From Nonomuraea jiangxiensis (GTDB lineage: Bacteria > Actinomycetota > Actinomycetes > Streptosporangiales > Streptosporangiaceae), in assembly GCF_900099965.1 (NCBI RefSeq), contig NZ_FNDJ01000004.1, positions 310,001 to 374,000 on the forward strand: a DNA stretch of 64,000 bases. Reading direction: 5' to 3'. The notes beneath the pieces were generated by a model. It searched no databases and was not told the origin of the DNA. It saw only the letters and a program-made list of their open reading frames with translations. Each line of letters starts with the position of its first letter. The first letter of the stretch is position 1. The position numbers were made by a program, and so were the translations under genes. Below, piece by piece: positions 8,524-19,822 of this stretch.

Positions 8524-10893
8524 ATGACCGACTCGGCCCGCATCGTGATCATCGGCGGCGGCGTGGGCGGCACGTCCGTCGCCTACCACCTCACCCAACT
8601 CGGCGAACGCGACGTCGTCCTGCTGGAGCGGGACGAGCTCACCAGCGGCTCCACCTTCCACTCCGCGGGCCTGGTCGGCCAGTTGCGCGCCGATCCGACG
8701 CTGACCCGGATGAACCAGTACTCGGTCGAGCTCTACCGCACCCTCGACGCGGGCTGGACCGAGTGCGGCGGCATCAAGCTGGCGACCACCCCCGAGCGCA
8801 TGGCGGAGATCCGCCGCCAGATCGGCTGGGCGCGCACGTTCGGGCTGCCGCTGGAGGAGATCTCGGTGGCCGAGGCCGTCGAACGGTTCCCGCTGATGAG
8901 CCCCGAGGGGGTCCTCGGGGCCGCGTACCTGCCCACCGACGGCCAGGTGGACCCCTCGCAGCTCTGCTACGCGCTCGCGGCCCGCGCCCGCGAGGGCGGG
9001 GTGGACATCCGCACCCGGACCCGGGTGCTGGGCATCACCACCGAGCGCGGCCGGGTCACCGGGGTCCGCACCGACCAGGGGGACATCGACTGCGAGATCG
9101 TGGTCAACTGCGGCGGCATGTTCGCGGCCGAGGTCGGCCGGATGGCCGGCGTGCGGGTCCCGGTCGTGCCCATGTCGCACCAGTACGTGGTCACCGAGGC
9201 GTGCCACGATCTCACGGGCCTGCCCACGCTGCGCGACCCCGACCTGCTCGTCTACTACCGGCAGGAGGTGCAGGGCCTGGTCATGGGCGGCTACGAGCGC
9301 ACCTCGGCCCCCTGGACGGCCGGCCACGACACCCTCGACGCGATCCCGCAGGACTTCAACGGCCGCCTCCTCCCCGAAGACTGGCCCAGATTTCACGAAA
9401 TTTCGGAAAACGCGATGGTACGGGTGCCCGCGCTGGCCGACGTCGGCATCCGCAAGCTGATCAACGGGCCCGAGGCGTTCACCCCCGACAACGAGTTCTG
9501 CCTGGGCGAGACCGAGGTCGGCGGCTTCTACGTGGCGGCCGGGTTCTGCGCGCACGGCATCGCGGGCGCGGGCGGCATCGGCAGGATCATGGCCGAGTGG
9601 ATCGTCGAGGGCGAGCCCAGCATGGACGTCTGGCACATGGACATCCGTCGTTTCGGCCGCCAGTATCGCTCGCCGTCGTACACGGTCAAGCGCACGGTCG
9701 AGAACTACGAGTCGTACTACGACATCCGTTACCCGGGCCAGGAGCGCACGGCGGGCCGCCCGCTGCGGGTCTCGCCCGCCTACGGCTGGCACGCCGCCCA
9801 CGGCGCCGTCTTCGGCGAGAAGGCCGGCTGGGAGCGGGTCAACTACTACGCCGCCAACGAGCGGGCCGACGGGCGGGGCGAGGAGGGGGAGCGGCCCGGC
9901 GGCTGGGCCGGACGGGAGTGGTCGCCCGCCGTCGGGGCCGAGCACCGGGCCACCAGGACGAGCGCGGGGCTGTTCGACGAGAGCTCGTTCGCCAAGATCG
10001 AGGTCACCGGCCCGGACGCCGCCGAGCTGCTGGAATGGGTGTGCGACAACCGCGTGGCCCGCCAGGTGGGCGCCGTCACCTACACCCAGGCGCTCAACCG
10101 GCGCGGCGGCATCGAATGCGACTTCACCGTCACCAGGCGCGGCGAGCAGGAGTTCCTGATCGTCACCGGCACGGCGTTCGGCTCGCACGACCTCGGCTGG
10201 CTGCGCAAGCAGGCCGCGCTCACCGGCGCCACGGCCAGGATCGCCGACGTCACCGGCCAGTACGCCTGCTTCGCCCTGTGGGGCCCGCGCGCCGCCGACA
10301 TCCTGTCCGGGCTGACCCCCGGCCCGCTGGACTTCCCGTTCATGTCGTCACGGGAGATCACCGTGGGCGACGTGCCGGTGCTGGCGCTGCGGGTGACGTT
10401 CGTGGGGGAGATGGGCTGGGAGCTGTACTGCTCCAGCGAGTACGGCCTGACACTGTGGCAGACGCTCTGGCGGGCGGGCGAACCGCAGGGGCTGATGGCG
10501 GCCGGCTACCGCGCCATCGACAGCCTCAGGCTGGAGAAGGGATATCGGGTGTGGGGCGCCGACCTCGGGCCCGAGACCACCCCGTACGAGGCGGGGCTCG
10601 GTTTCTGCGTCAAGCTCGACAAGGACTTCCTGGGCAGGGACGCCCTGGACCCGGAGCCTGGGCGGCGGCTGCGGTGCGTGACCCTGCGCGACCCGAGGGC
10701 CGTCGCGCTCGGCAACGAGCCGGTCCGGGTGGACGGCCGGGTGGTGGCCCGCGTCACCTCCGGCGGCTACGGATACACCGCCCGCGAGTCCATCGCCCAC
10801 GTCTACCTGCCGGGCGCCCCCGCCGAGGTCGAGGTGGAGGTGGAGGGCACCTGGGTGCCGGGCACCGTGGTCAAGGAGCCGCTGGTCCCCTGA
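8524..10893 (+). CDS. FAD-dependent oxidoreductase fused to GcvT (dimethylglycine/sarcosine dehydrogenase-like)
   Basis: This 789-residue protein has the layout of the dimethylglycine/sarcosine dehydrogenase family. A DAO-type FAD domain starts at IVIIGGGVGG (residues 8-16). A motif GSTFHSAGL (His46) aligns with the His that carries covalent FAD in that family. The FAO_M linker lies around residues 375-430, followed by GcvT aminomethyltransferase N- and C-terminal domains (about 440-785, with GEMGWELY and AGYRAIDSLRLEKGYR). Such enzymes oxidatively demethylate N-methyl amino acids and pass the one-carbon unit to tetrahydrofolate. The exact substrate is not readable. TAGCGT 7 nt before the ATG suggests a leaderless transcript under a GntR-type operator. 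Its 3' end overlaps the convergent GntR gene by 23 bp. Confidence 0.85.
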   Translation: MTDSARIVIIGGGVGGTSVAYHLTQLGERDVVLLERDELTSGSTFHSAGLVGQLRADPTLTRMNQYSVELYRTLDAGWTECGGIKLATTPERMAEIRRQIGWARTFGLPLEEISVAEAVERFPLMSPEGVLGAAYLPTDGQVDPSQLCYALAARAREGGVDIRTRTRVLGITTERGRVTGVRTDQGDIDCEIVVNCGGMFAAEVGRMAGVRVPVVPMSHQYVVTEACHDLTGLPTLRDPDLLVYYRQEVQGLVMGGYERTSAPWTAGHDTLDAIPQDFNGRLLPEDWPRFHEISENAMVRVPALADVGIRKLINGPEAFTPDNEFCLGETEVGGFYVAAGFCAHGIAGAGGIGRIMAEWIVEGEPSMDVWHMDIRRFGRQYRSPSYTVKRTVENYESYYDIRYPGQERTAGRPLRVSPAYGWHAAHGAVFGEKAGWERVNYYAANERADGRGEEGERPGGWAGREWSPAVGAEHRATRTSAGLFDESSFAKIEVTGPDAAELLEWVCDNRVARQVGAVTYTQALNRRGGIECDFTVTRRGEQEFLIVTGTAFGSHDLGWLRKQAALTGATARIADVTGQYACFALWGPRAADILSGLTPGPLDFPFMSSREITVGDVPVLALRVTFVGEMGWELYCSSEYGLTLWQTLWRAGEPQGLMAAGYRAIDSLRLEKGYRVWGADLGPETTPYEAGLGFCVKLDKDFLGRDALDPEPGRRLRCVTLRDPRAVALGNEPVRVDGRVVARVTSGGYGYTARESIAHVYLPGAPAEVEVEVEGTWVPGTVVKEPLVP

Positions 10894-11629
10894 CACCGCT
10901 GCGTACCGAGATCCGGACCCGGTCGGGACGGAACAGGTCACGCGCGAACTCCACCGGGCCGCCGTCGGCCGCGTAGGCCGTGCGCTCGATCAGCATGAGT
11001 GGCGCGCCCGGCGCGATGCCCAGCTCCGCCGCCTCCGCCGGGCGGGCGATCACCGGGTCGAGGTGCTCGACCGCGGAGTGCGGCCGCAGGTCGTAGCGGG
11101 TGGCCAGCAGCGTGTAGAGGGAGCCGGTGAGGTCCTGGTCGAGCAGATCGGGCAGGGGCGGGAAGTAGGAGCGTTCGAGGGCCACCGGGGAGCGGTCCGC
11201 CGAGCGTACCCTGGCCACCTCGTGCACCGGCGAGCCCGGCGCGAGCCGCAGCGCCGTGGCCGCCGCCCGCGGCGCGGGCACCGTCGCGGCCAGCAGGACG
11301 CGCGCCTCGGCCCGCAGGTGGGCCCGCCGCAACTGCTCGGTGAACCCGGTCAGCCCCGTCAGGTCGCACTCGATGCGCGGCTCGGCCACGAACGCGCCGC
11401 CCGCCCGGCCCGGCACCCTGACCAGCACGCCGTCGCGCTCCAGCGTGGCCAGCGCCTGCCGCAGCGTCATCCTGCTCACGCCGAGCCGCCCGGCCAGCTC
11501 CCGCTCGCCGGGCAGCCGGTCGCCCGGCGCCATCTCGCCGCTGGAGATCGACTCGAGCAGCCATCGCTCGATCTGCACGTGCGCGGGGACGCCGGTGCCA
11601 CGCTCCAGCTCAGGCGGGGTCCCGACCAC
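10871..11629 (-). CDS. GntR-family transcriptional regulator, HutC/UTRA type
   Basis: A 252-residue regulator with an N-terminal winged-helix GntR domain (about residues 15-80, with PGDRLPGERELAGRLGVSRM and LERDGVLVRVPGRAGGAFV). A C-terminal UTRA effector domain of the HutC subfamily follows (about 95-245, ending ALERSYFPP...MLIERTAYAADGGPVEFARDLFR). HutC/DasR proteins bind sites of the TGGTCTAGACCA type, and a matching core lies at 8484-8493, upstream of the amine-dehydrogenase gene this regulator sits beside. The start GTG 11629 is supported by TACCAT 6 nt upstream, a leaderless arrangement; the frame is open further upstream only through repeats. The effector is probably a small ligand of the adjoining pathway; this is inference. 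Confidence 0.88.
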   Translation of the reverse strand: MVGTPPELERGTGVPAHVQIERWLLESISSGEMAPGDRLPGERELAGRLGVSRMTLRQALATLERDGVLVRVPGRAGGAFVAEPRIECDLTGLTGFTEQLRRAHLRAEARVLLAATVPAPRAAATALRLAPGSPVHEVARVRSADRSPVALERSYFPPLPDLLDQDLTGSLYTLLATRYDLRPHSAVEHLDPVIARPAEAAELGIAPGAPLMLIERTAYAADGGPVEFARDLFRPDRVRISVRSGVRGPAAP

Positions 11630-11658
11630 ACGCGCATGGTAGCCCGGCCACGGACCGA

Positions 11659-11753
11659 GATGTCCCCAGCCGGCAAGCCGCTCCACCGCGTGGGATGTCC
11701 CAGCAGGCAAGGCGCTCCACCGCGTGGGGCGACTCAGCCGGACAGGCGCTCCA
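11659..11753. repeat. Tandem copies of the 3' end of the nitronate monooxygenase gene
   Basis: Two near-identical 34-35-bp units (11659-11693 and 11694-11727) lie just beyond the stop codon of the minus-strand nitronate monooxygenase gene. They resemble its last ~24 bases (11730-11753), which encode the end ERLERLSG and the stop. The units share CGCTCCACCGCGTGG. They fill most of the gap to the GntR gene. The same kind of 3'-end duplication recurs at dhaM and dhaL in this window. Confidence 0.7.
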
Positions 11754-12858
11754 GCCGCTCCACCGCCTCGCCGAACTCGCTGACGAGGTCGTAGACCACC
11801 TGGCGGGCCGGCCTGATCTGGTCGAGCTGGCCCACCACCTGCCCGACGTAGTAGTTGACCAGCTCCAGCGCCCCCGGCTCGCCCCGCTCGGCCGCCGCCG
11901 AGATGCGGTTCATCGCGCCTTCCGCCAGCAGCAGCTGCAGCGGCATGCCGAGCGGCCCCGGGCTCTCCTGGCCGGAGTCCCACTCCTCGGTCCAGGCGGA
12001 CCTGAGCTGCCGGGCCGGCTTGCCCGTACGCGACCTGGACCGGACCGTGTCCAGCGAGGAGGCCGCCAGCAGCTTGCGCTTGACCGCGGGCGCCGTCTCG
12101 GCCTCCTCCGTGGTCAGCCAGACCGAGCCGCACCACACGCCCTCCGCGCCGAGCGCCATCGCCGCCGCCATCTGCCGCCCCGAGGCGATGCCGCCCGCCG
12201 CCAGCACGGGGGTCGGCGCGACCGCGTCCACGACCTGCGGGACCAGCACCATCGTGGCGATCTCGCCGGTGTGCCCGCCCGCCTCGGTGCCCTGCGCCAC
12301 GATGAGGTCCGCGCCCGCCGCCACCTGCCGGTAGGCGTGCTCGACCGTGCCGACCAGGGCCGCCACCGGCACGCCCGCCTGCCTGGCGGCCGTCACCATC
12401 TCGGGCGGCGGCGGGCCCAGGGCGCTGGCGATCAGCCCGATCGGGTGCTTCAGCGCCACCTCGATCAGCCCGCTCGCGCCGGCCGCCGTGACCCGCCGGC
12501 CGAACTCGTCCGCCACCGCCGTCAGCGGCCGCCCGGGAGCGCTCACGCCGTACTTGGACAGCAGGTGGGTGACGAAGTCGCGGTGCCGGTCGGGGACGTG
12601 GTCCAGCAGGTGCGCGTGCCGGTCGAGCGCGGAGGCGTCGATCCTGCCGGGTACGAGCACGTCCACCCCGTACGGTCGCCCGTTCACCCGCTCGTCGAGC
12701 CAGCTCAACTCGGTGTCGAGCCGCTCGGGCGAGTACGCGACCGCGCCCAGCACCCCGAACCCGCCCGCGTTCGTCACGGCGGCCACCACGTCGCGGCAGT
12801 GGCTGAAGGCGAACAACGGGAACTCGATTCCCAGACGTTCACATATGGCGGTCCGCAT
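11734..12858 (-). CDS. Nitronate monooxygenase (2-nitropropane dioxygenase-like)
   Basis: A 374-residue FMN-dependent TIM-barrel protein of the nitronate monooxygenase family, which oxidises alkyl nitronates such as propionate 3-nitronate and detoxifies them. The flavin- and catalytic-loop signature AQGTEAGGHTG is near residue 195 and the phosphate-binding LAAGGIASGRQMAAAMALGAEGV near 225-245. The N-terminus FPLFAFSHCRDVVAAVTNAGGFGVLGA replaces the common QAPMAG start with FAFSH, so a related but different substrate is possible. TAGCGT lies 6 nt before the ATG, suggesting a leaderless transcript. The gene is followed by tandem copies of its own 3' end. It may share regulation with the neighbouring GntR gene, but the spacer argues against tight coupling. 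Confidence 0.85.
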   Translation of the reverse strand: MRTAICERLGIEFPLFAFSHCRDVVAAVTNAGGFGVLGAVAYSPERLDTELSWLDERVNGRPYGVDVLVPGRIDASALDRHAHLLDHVPDRHRDFVTHLLSKYGVSAPGRPLTAVADEFGRRVTAAGASGLIEVALKHPIGLIASALGPPPPEMVTAARQAGVPVAALVGTVEHAYRQVAAGADLIVAQGTEAGGHTGEIATMVLVPQVVDAVAPTPVLAAGGIASGRQMAAAMALGAEGVWCGSVWLTTEEAETAPAVKRKLLAASSLDTVRSRSRTGKPARQLRSAWTEEWDSGQESPGPLGMPLQLLLAEGAMNRISAAAERGEPGALELVNYYVGQVVGQLDQIRPARQVVYDLVSEFGEAVERLERLSG

Positions 12859-12942
12859 GATTCGACGCTAACCGTCAGAAGGTTGTTCGGTCCATCCCGT
12901 GAACCGCCCGGCTGCCGCCGCTCGGGCCGGGCCGTGCGCCGG

Positions 12943-13617
12943 TCAGGAGGCGGCCTGGTGGTTCACGGCCTGGTGGGTCATGGCCAGCGCGACGCCCGGC
13001 GGGTGCCAGCCGTGCTCCGGCGTGTAACGGCGGACCAGCTTGGCCGGGACGCCGGCGACCACGCTGTGGTCCGGGAAACAGCCGCGTACCACCGCGCCGG
13101 CCGCCACCACGCACTGGCGGCCCAGGACCGTCCCCGGCAGGATGATCGCGCCCGCGCCCAGCCATGAGCCCGAGCCGATCGAGACCGGGCTGTTGCGCGG
13201 CCACTGCCGCCCGATCGGGACCTCGGGGTCGTCGTAGACGTGGTTCTGGTCGGTGATGTAGACGTACGGGCCGGTGAACACGTCGTCACCGATGTCGATC
13301 GACTGGTGGGCCACGATGTGCGTGCCCCGGCCGATCGAGCAGCTGCCGCCGATGCGCAGGATCGAGTCGGGCCCCAGGTCCACCCCCGGGCCCATGCCGC
13401 ACGACAGCGACACGCGCTCGCCGATGAGCGTGTGGTCGCCGATCTCGGTCCACTGCTCCCCGAAGATCGCCCCCGGGGGGAAGGCGATGCTGACTCCGGC
13501 GCCGAGCCGGCGGAACCGATAACCCGCGGGCGAGGCCGGGCTGATCGCCCCCGCGCGCAGGATCGCCGCGTAGGCGCGGTGAATCAGTGTGCCCTTGGCC
13601 CGCCGTAGAAGTGACAT
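12943..13617 (-). CDS. Left-handed beta-helix (hexapeptide-repeat) acyltransferase
   Basis: A 224-residue transferase of the LbH/hexapeptide family. It shows runs of [LIV]Gxxxx repeats (IGDHTLIGERVSL, IGGSCSIGRGTHIVAHQSIDIGDDVFTG, IGSGSWLGAGAIILPGTVLGRQCVVAAGAVVRG). It ends in the typical DHSVVAGVPAKLVRRY cap. HIVAHQSIDIGDD supplies the active-site His seen in O-acetyltransferases such as NodL/Maa/WbbJ relatives. The acceptor is likely a sugar or cell-envelope glycan, but nothing here identifies it. I use ATG 13617; an in-frame TTG at 13626 is possible. It is divergent from pyrG with a 71-bp intergenic region. Confidence 0.85.
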   Translation of the reverse strand: MSLLRRAKGTLIHRAYAAILRAGAISPASPAGYRFRRLGAGVSIAFPPGAIFGEQWTEIGDHTLIGERVSLSCGMGPGVDLGPDSILRIGGSCSIGRGTHIVAHQSIDIGDDVFTGPYVYITDQNHVYDDPEVPIGRQWPRNSPVSIGSGSWLGAGAIILPGTVLGRQCVVAAGAVVRGCFPDHSVVAGVPAKLVRRYTPEHGWHPPGVALAMTHQAVNHQAAS

Positions 13618-13682
13618 AGATGCCAAAGTTACCGCTAGGTCAGGCCGTTAAGGCATGTGAGGGGCGTTGTTTGATATCCTGA

Positions 13683-16024
<2,342 letters not shown>

Positions 16025-16039
16025 CGGAAGGACCAGTTC

Positions 16040-16945
16040 GTGGAGGCGGTGCTCTCCAGCTACCTCGCCCATCTGGCGGTGGAGCGGGGCCTGGCAGCCA
16101 ACACGCTCTCGTCCTACCGTCGTGACCTGCACCGATACGTCGAGCACCTGCGGGCACGTGGGCGCCTGGAGCTCGACGAGGTGGGGGAGGCCGACGTACA
16201 GGCCTTCCTCGCCGCGTTGCGCGAGGGCGACGGCGAGCATCGCGCTCTCGTCGCCAGCTCGGCCGCGCGTGCCGTCTCGGCGGTACGCGGGCTGCATCGT
16301 TTCGCTCTGCGCGAAGGCGTCACGGCCCACGACCCCGCCCACGAGGTCCGGCCGCCGCGCCAGCTCCGCCGGCTGCCCAAGGCCATCGCCGTGGACGAGG
16401 TCGAGCGGCTCATCGCCGCCTCCGGCCCCGACGGCGCGCCCCTGACGCTGCGCAACCGCGCCCTGCTGGAGCTCCTGTACGGCACCGGGGCCCGCATCTC
16501 CGAGGCCGTCGGGCTGGCGGTGGACGACCTCGAAACCGACCAGGTACGCCTGCACGGCAAGGGAGGCCGTACGCGGGTGGTGCCGCTGGGGCGTTATGCG
16601 CGGTCCGCGCTCGACGCGTACCTGATCAGGGCCCGGCCCGGCCTGCTCGCCCACGGGCGCGGGACCCCCGCCGTCTTCCTGAACGCCCGCGGCGGGCATC
16701 TGACCAGGCAGGGCGCGTGGGAAGTGCTCCAGGCGGCGGCCGAACGCGCCGGGCTCGCAGGGATAAGTCCGCATGTTCTCCGGCATTCCTTCGCAACCCA
16801 TCTCTTGGACGGCGGCGCCGACGTTAGGGTGGTGCAGGAGTTGCTCGGCCACGCCTCGGTGACGACCACGCAGGTCTACACCCTGGTCACGGTCGACAAG
16901 CTCCGCGAGGTCTATGCCGCCGCGCATCCGCGTGCCCGGCAGTGA
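16040..16945 (+). CDS. xerD: Site-specific tyrosine recombinase XerD
   Basis: XerD resolves chromosome dimers at dif together with XerC. The 301-residue protein has a SAM-like N-terminal core-binding domain (residues 1-90, [23 protein letters not shown]). The catalytic domain carries the expected residues: Arg in [12 protein letters not shown] (near 155), Lys in [23 protein letters not shown] (His and Arg near 245-250), and the nucleophile Tyr in [11 protein letters not shown] near 279. The start is GTG 16040, directly after the Nudix stop, with AGGA upstream. Position between the Nudix gene and parA/scpAB supports XerD rather than XerC or a phage integrase. Confidence 0.93.
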   Translation: MEAVLSSYLAHLAVERGLAANTLSSYRRDLHRYVEHLRARGRLELDEVGEADVQAFLAALREGDGEHRALVASSAARAVSAVRGLHRFALREGVTAHDPAHEVRPPRQLRRLPKAIAVDEVERLIAASGPDGAPLTLRNRALLELLYGTGARISEAVGLAVDDLETDQVRLHGKGGRTRVVPLGRYARSALDAYLIRARPGLLAHGRGTPAVFLNARGGHLTRQGAWEVLQAAAERAGLAGISPHVLRHSFATHLLDGGADVRVVQELLGHASVTTTQVYTLVTVDKLREVYAAAHPRARQ

Positions 16946-16987
16946 TCTATGATCATGTGCGACGTGCTGTACGTTCGGCGTGCCGCC

Positions 16988-17029
16988 TTGCCGCGTTTAG
17001 TGGCGACGACATAGTGTCCGTCCGGACGG
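16988..17029 (+). promoter_or_regulatory. Promoter of parA-scpA-scpB-rluB with palindrome at +1
   Basis: TTGCCG (16988-16993) and TAGTGT (17012-17017) are separated by 18 bp, a credible housekeeping promoter. It would start transcription near 17024, about 40 nt before the parA GTG. A perfect 12-bp palindrome, CCGTCCGGACGG, lies at 17018-17029 on the predicted start site and could be an operator. GGGAGG at 17048-17053 serves as the Shine-Dalgarno. Confidence 0.5.
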
Positions 17030-17062
17030 TCCGGTTCGGGATCGTCAGGGAGGTTCGAGCTG

Positions 17063-18004
17063 GTGACTGTGACGACCAAGGGTTCGACCCCGGGGACCCC
17101 CGACAACCCCTGGGGCGACACGAAGACCAAGACGCCTTCCAACGGCGTCAACCTGGGCCCCACACAGCGGCCCAGACCGGTGTTCCCGGAGCCGATCGTC
17201 CCGGACGTGCACGGGCCGGCGCGTGTCGTGGCGATGGTCAACCAGAAGGGCGGGGTCGGCAAGACCACGACCACCATCAACCTGGGCGCCGCGCTCGTCG
17301 AATACGGGCTCAAGGTGCTGCTGGTCGACTTCGACCCGCAGGGCGCGCTCTCCGTCGGGCTCGGCATCAACCCGCTCCAGCTGGACCTCACGGTCTACAA
17401 CCTGCTGATGGAGCGCGGCGTGACCGCCGAGGACGTGCTGCTGGAGACCGGCGTCGACGGGCTCGACCTGCTGCCCAGCAACATCGACCTGTCCGCCGCC
17501 GAAGTGCAGCTGGTCACCGAGGTGGCCCGCGAGCAGGTGCTCGGCCGCGTGATCAAGCCGCTGCTGCCGCACTACGACGTCTGCCTCATCGACTGTCAGC
17601 CGTCGCTGGGCCTGCTCACCATCAACGCCCTCACCTGCGCGCACGGCGTCATGGTGCCGCTGGAGTGCGAGTTCTTCGCGCTGCGCGGTGTGGCGCTGCT
17701 CATGGACACCATCTCCAAGGTGCAGGAGCGGCTCAACGAGGACCTCGAGATCGAGGGCCTGCTCGCCACCATGTACGACGCCCGCACCCTGCACGGGCGC
17801 GAGGTGCTGGCCCGCGTGGTGGAGGCGTTCGGCGACAAGGTGTTCCACACGGTGATCAACCGTACGGTCCGTTTCCCCGACGCCACCGTCGCCGGCGAGC
17901 CGATCACCACCTTCGACCCGTCGTCCCTGGGTGCCAACGCCTATCGTGAGCTGGCCCGTGAGGTGCTCTCGCGCTGGCCGGCGCCTGCGACAATGGCCAG
18001 GTGA
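17063..18004 (+). CDS. ParA/Soj-family ATPase
   Basis: A 313-residue ParA-type P-loop ATPase with the deviant Walker A KGGVGKTTTTINL near residue 65, Walker A' DFDPQG near 95 and Walker B CLIDCQPSLG near 175. About 50 residues precede the ATPase core; they are Pro/Thr-rich and probably disordered. This is the ParA paralogue encoded next to scpAB in actinobacteria, not the parAB pair near the origin; no parB accompanies it. A role linked to condensin loading or chromosome organisation is plausible from context but unproven. The start is GTG 17063 with GGGAGG 9 nt upstream. The stop overlaps scpA by 4 bp (GTGA), indicating translational coupling. Confidence 0.92.
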   Translation: MTVTTKGSTPGTPDNPWGDTKTKTPSNGVNLGPTQRPRPVFPEPIVPDVHGPARVVAMVNQKGGVGKTTTTINLGAALVEYGLKVLLVDFDPQGALSVGLGINPLQLDLTVYNLLMERGVTAEDVLLETGVDGLDLLPSNIDLSAAEVQLVTEVAREQVLGRVIKPLLPHYDVCLIDCQPSLGLLTINALTCAHGVMVPLECEFFALRGVALLMDTISKVQERLNEDLEIEGLLATMYDARTLHGREVLARVVEAFGDKVFHTVINRTVRFPDATVAGEPITTFDPSSLGANAYRELAREVLSRWPAPATMAR

Positions 18005-18807
18005 CCGCAGAGCCGGGTTTCCAGGTTCACCTGGATGTCTTCGAGGGGCCGTTCGACCTGCTCCTCGGTCTCATCGCCAAGCACAAGCTGGACATCACCG
18101 AGGTTTCCCTCTCCAAGGTCACCGACGAGTTCATCGCCTACATCCGCTCCCGGGGTCCCGCCTGGGACCTCGACCAGACCAGCCACTTCCTGCTGGTGGC
18201 GGCTACCCTGCTGGACCTGAAGGCGGCCCGGCTGCTGCCGTCCGGCGAGGTGGAGGACGAGGAGGACCTGGCGCTGCTGGAGGCCAGGGACCTGCTGTTC
18301 GCGCGGTTGCTGCAGTACAAGGCGTACAAGGAGGTGGCGAAGGTCTTCGCCGGGCGGATGGCGGAGGAAGCGCTGCGCTTCCCTCGTACCGTGTCGTTGG
18401 AGCCCCAGTTCGCCAACCTCCTGCCCGAGCTCATCCTGGGCATCGGGCCGGAGCAGCTCGCCAAGATCGCCGCCCGCGCCTTCACCCCCAAGCTCCCGCC
18501 TACCGTCAGCGTGGGGCACATCTATCAGCCGCTGGCCAGCGTCAAGGAGCAGGCGGCCATCCTGGTCGCACATCTGCGCCGGATGCGCCGGGCCACCTTC
18601 CGCGCGCTGGTCGCCGACTGCGAGGGGACCTTCGAGGTCATCGCCCGGTTCCTGGCCGTGCTGGAGTTGTTCCGGGAGTCGGCGGTGACGTTCGAGCAGA
18701 TCGAACCGCTGGGGGATCTGCACGTGACCTGGACGGGGTCGGACGACGGGGACGTCGCGGTGGGCGACGATTACGAGGAATCAGCGGAGAAACCACCCAA
18801 TGACTGA
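18001..18807 (+). CDS. scpA: Segregation and condensation protein A (kleisin)
   Basis: ScpA is the kleisin that bridges SMC heads in the bacterial condensin complex, with ScpB as partner. The 268-residue protein opens with the family signature FQVHLDVFEGPFDLLLGLIAKHKLDITEVSL, then the helical FLLVAATLLDLKAARLLP, the central acidic linker (EVEDEEDLALLEARD) and a winged-helix C-terminus (FRALVADCEGTFEVIARFLAVLELFRES). Overlaps of 4 bp with parA and 8 bp with scpB place all in one coupled operon. Length and motifs are normal for actinobacteria. Confidence 0.96.
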   Translation: MTAEPGFQVHLDVFEGPFDLLLGLIAKHKLDITEVSLSKVTDEFIAYIRSRGPAWDLDQTSHFLLVAATLLDLKAARLLPSGEVEDEEDLALLEARDLLFARLLQYKAYKEVAKVFAGRMAEEALRFPRTVSLEPQFANLLPELILGIGPEQLAKIAARAFTPKLPPTVSVGHIYQPLASVKEQAAILVAHLRRMRRATFRALVADCEGTFEVIARFLAVLELFRESAVTFEQIEPLGDLHVTWTGSDDGDVAVGDDYEESAEKPPND

Positions 18808-19822
18808 CAATCCACTGCCCACACCTCGCAAGTCCCCGGATTCGGAGCCGCCGCTGCCCTCCTGGATGACCCTCCCGGGCTCCCTCGCCCAGCCCTCGGC
18901 ACCGGCCATGGAGGACGAGGAGGGCCAGGCGCCGGACCCCTCCGGCGCCGAGCCATCGGATTCGGTCCCGGAGCCGCCGCCGCTGGACGCTCAGGACCCG
19001 GCCGCGTCGCCGGAGGAGACCGGGGCGTCGGACGCGCACCCACCCACCGCCGGAGAACCGGACACGCAGCCACCCGTCGCTGACGACCTGGACGCGCAGC
19101 CAACTGCCGCTGAGGACCTGGACACGCAGCCACCGGCTGGTGAGGATCTGGACGCGCATCCGGGCGAAAGGGGTCTGGACGAGGAGGAGCCGGACGCCGC
19201 CCAGGAGACAGGCGAGACCACCGCTGCAGGTGCTTCCGGTGTCGAGCCGGAGATAGGTGGTTTCGGTGCGGTGGCGCCTGGGCCGACGCTTCGGGCGGCG
19301 CTGGAGGCTATCCTGCTTGTCGTCGATGAGCCGGTTGCCGAAGTGACCCTGGCTCAGGTGCTGGAGCGGCCCACCCATGAGGTCGCTGCGGCCCTGCGCG
19401 GGCTGGCGGAGGAATACACGGCCGGTGGGCGCGGTTTTGACTTGCGAGAAGTTGCGGGGGGCTGGCGGTTTTACACCCGTGCCGACTGCGCGCAACTGGT
19501 CGAGCGGTTCGTCCGTGACGGACAGCAGACGCGGCTGACTCAGGCCGCGCTCGAAACACTCGCGGTGGTGGCATACCGGCAACCGGTGAGCCGCGCCCGC
19601 GTCGCCGCCGTGCGCGGTGTCAACAGCGACGGCGTCATGCGTACGCTCGTCGCCAGGGGGCTGGTCGAAGAGGCCGGCACCGACCCGGAGAGCCAGGCAG
19701 TGCTCTACCGGACAAGCTCATACTTCCTTGAACGTCTGGGACTGCGGGATCTCAGCGAGCTTCCTGAGCTCGCTCCCTTCCTCCCCGACGACGTGGAAAA
19801 TCTCGAGGAGACAACAAAGTGA
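18800..19822 (+). CDS. scpB: Segregation and condensation protein B with long acidic N-terminal extension
   Basis: ScpB binds the ScpA kleisin as a dimer in condensin. The conserved two-winged-helix core occupies about residues 165-335 ([28 protein letters not shown], ...[33 protein letters not shown]). The first ~150 residues are a strongly acidic Pro/Ala/Glu/Asp-rich extension, with repeated D-[LT]-[DE]-[AT]-[QH]-P-P units near residues 70-120. The family core alone is about 180-200 residues, so this tail nearly doubles the protein. Acidic tails occur in other actinobacterial ScpB proteins, but the repeat is notable. The start ATG 18800 overlaps scpA, and the stop overlaps rluB by 4 bp. Confidence 0.94.
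   Translation: MTDNPLPTPRKSPDSEPPLPSWMTLPGSLAQPSAPAMEDEEGQAPDPSGAEPSDSVPEPPPLDAQDPAASPEETGASDAHPPTAGEPDTQPPVADDLDAQPTAAEDLDTQPPAGEDLDAHPGERGLDEEEPDAAQETGETTAAGASGVEPEIGGFGAVAPGPTLRAALEAILLVVDEPVAEVTLAQVLERPTHEVAAALRGLAEEYTAGGRGFDLREVAGGWRFYTRADCAQLVERFVRDGQQTRLTQAALETLAVVAYRQPVSRARVAAVRGVNSDGVMRTLVARGLVEEAGTDPESQAVLYRTSSYFLERLGLRDLSELPELAPFLPDDVENLEETTK

Noticed and set aside
9385..9412. parS-like site (TTTCACG within an A/T-rich patch)
   Set aside because: Only the left half resembles GTTTCACGTGAAAC; the right half does not match.
8440..10188. 582-codon minus-strand frame opposite the FAD-GcvT gene
   Set aside because: Antisense shadow of a gene with clear family motifs; no start signal or homology-like sequence.
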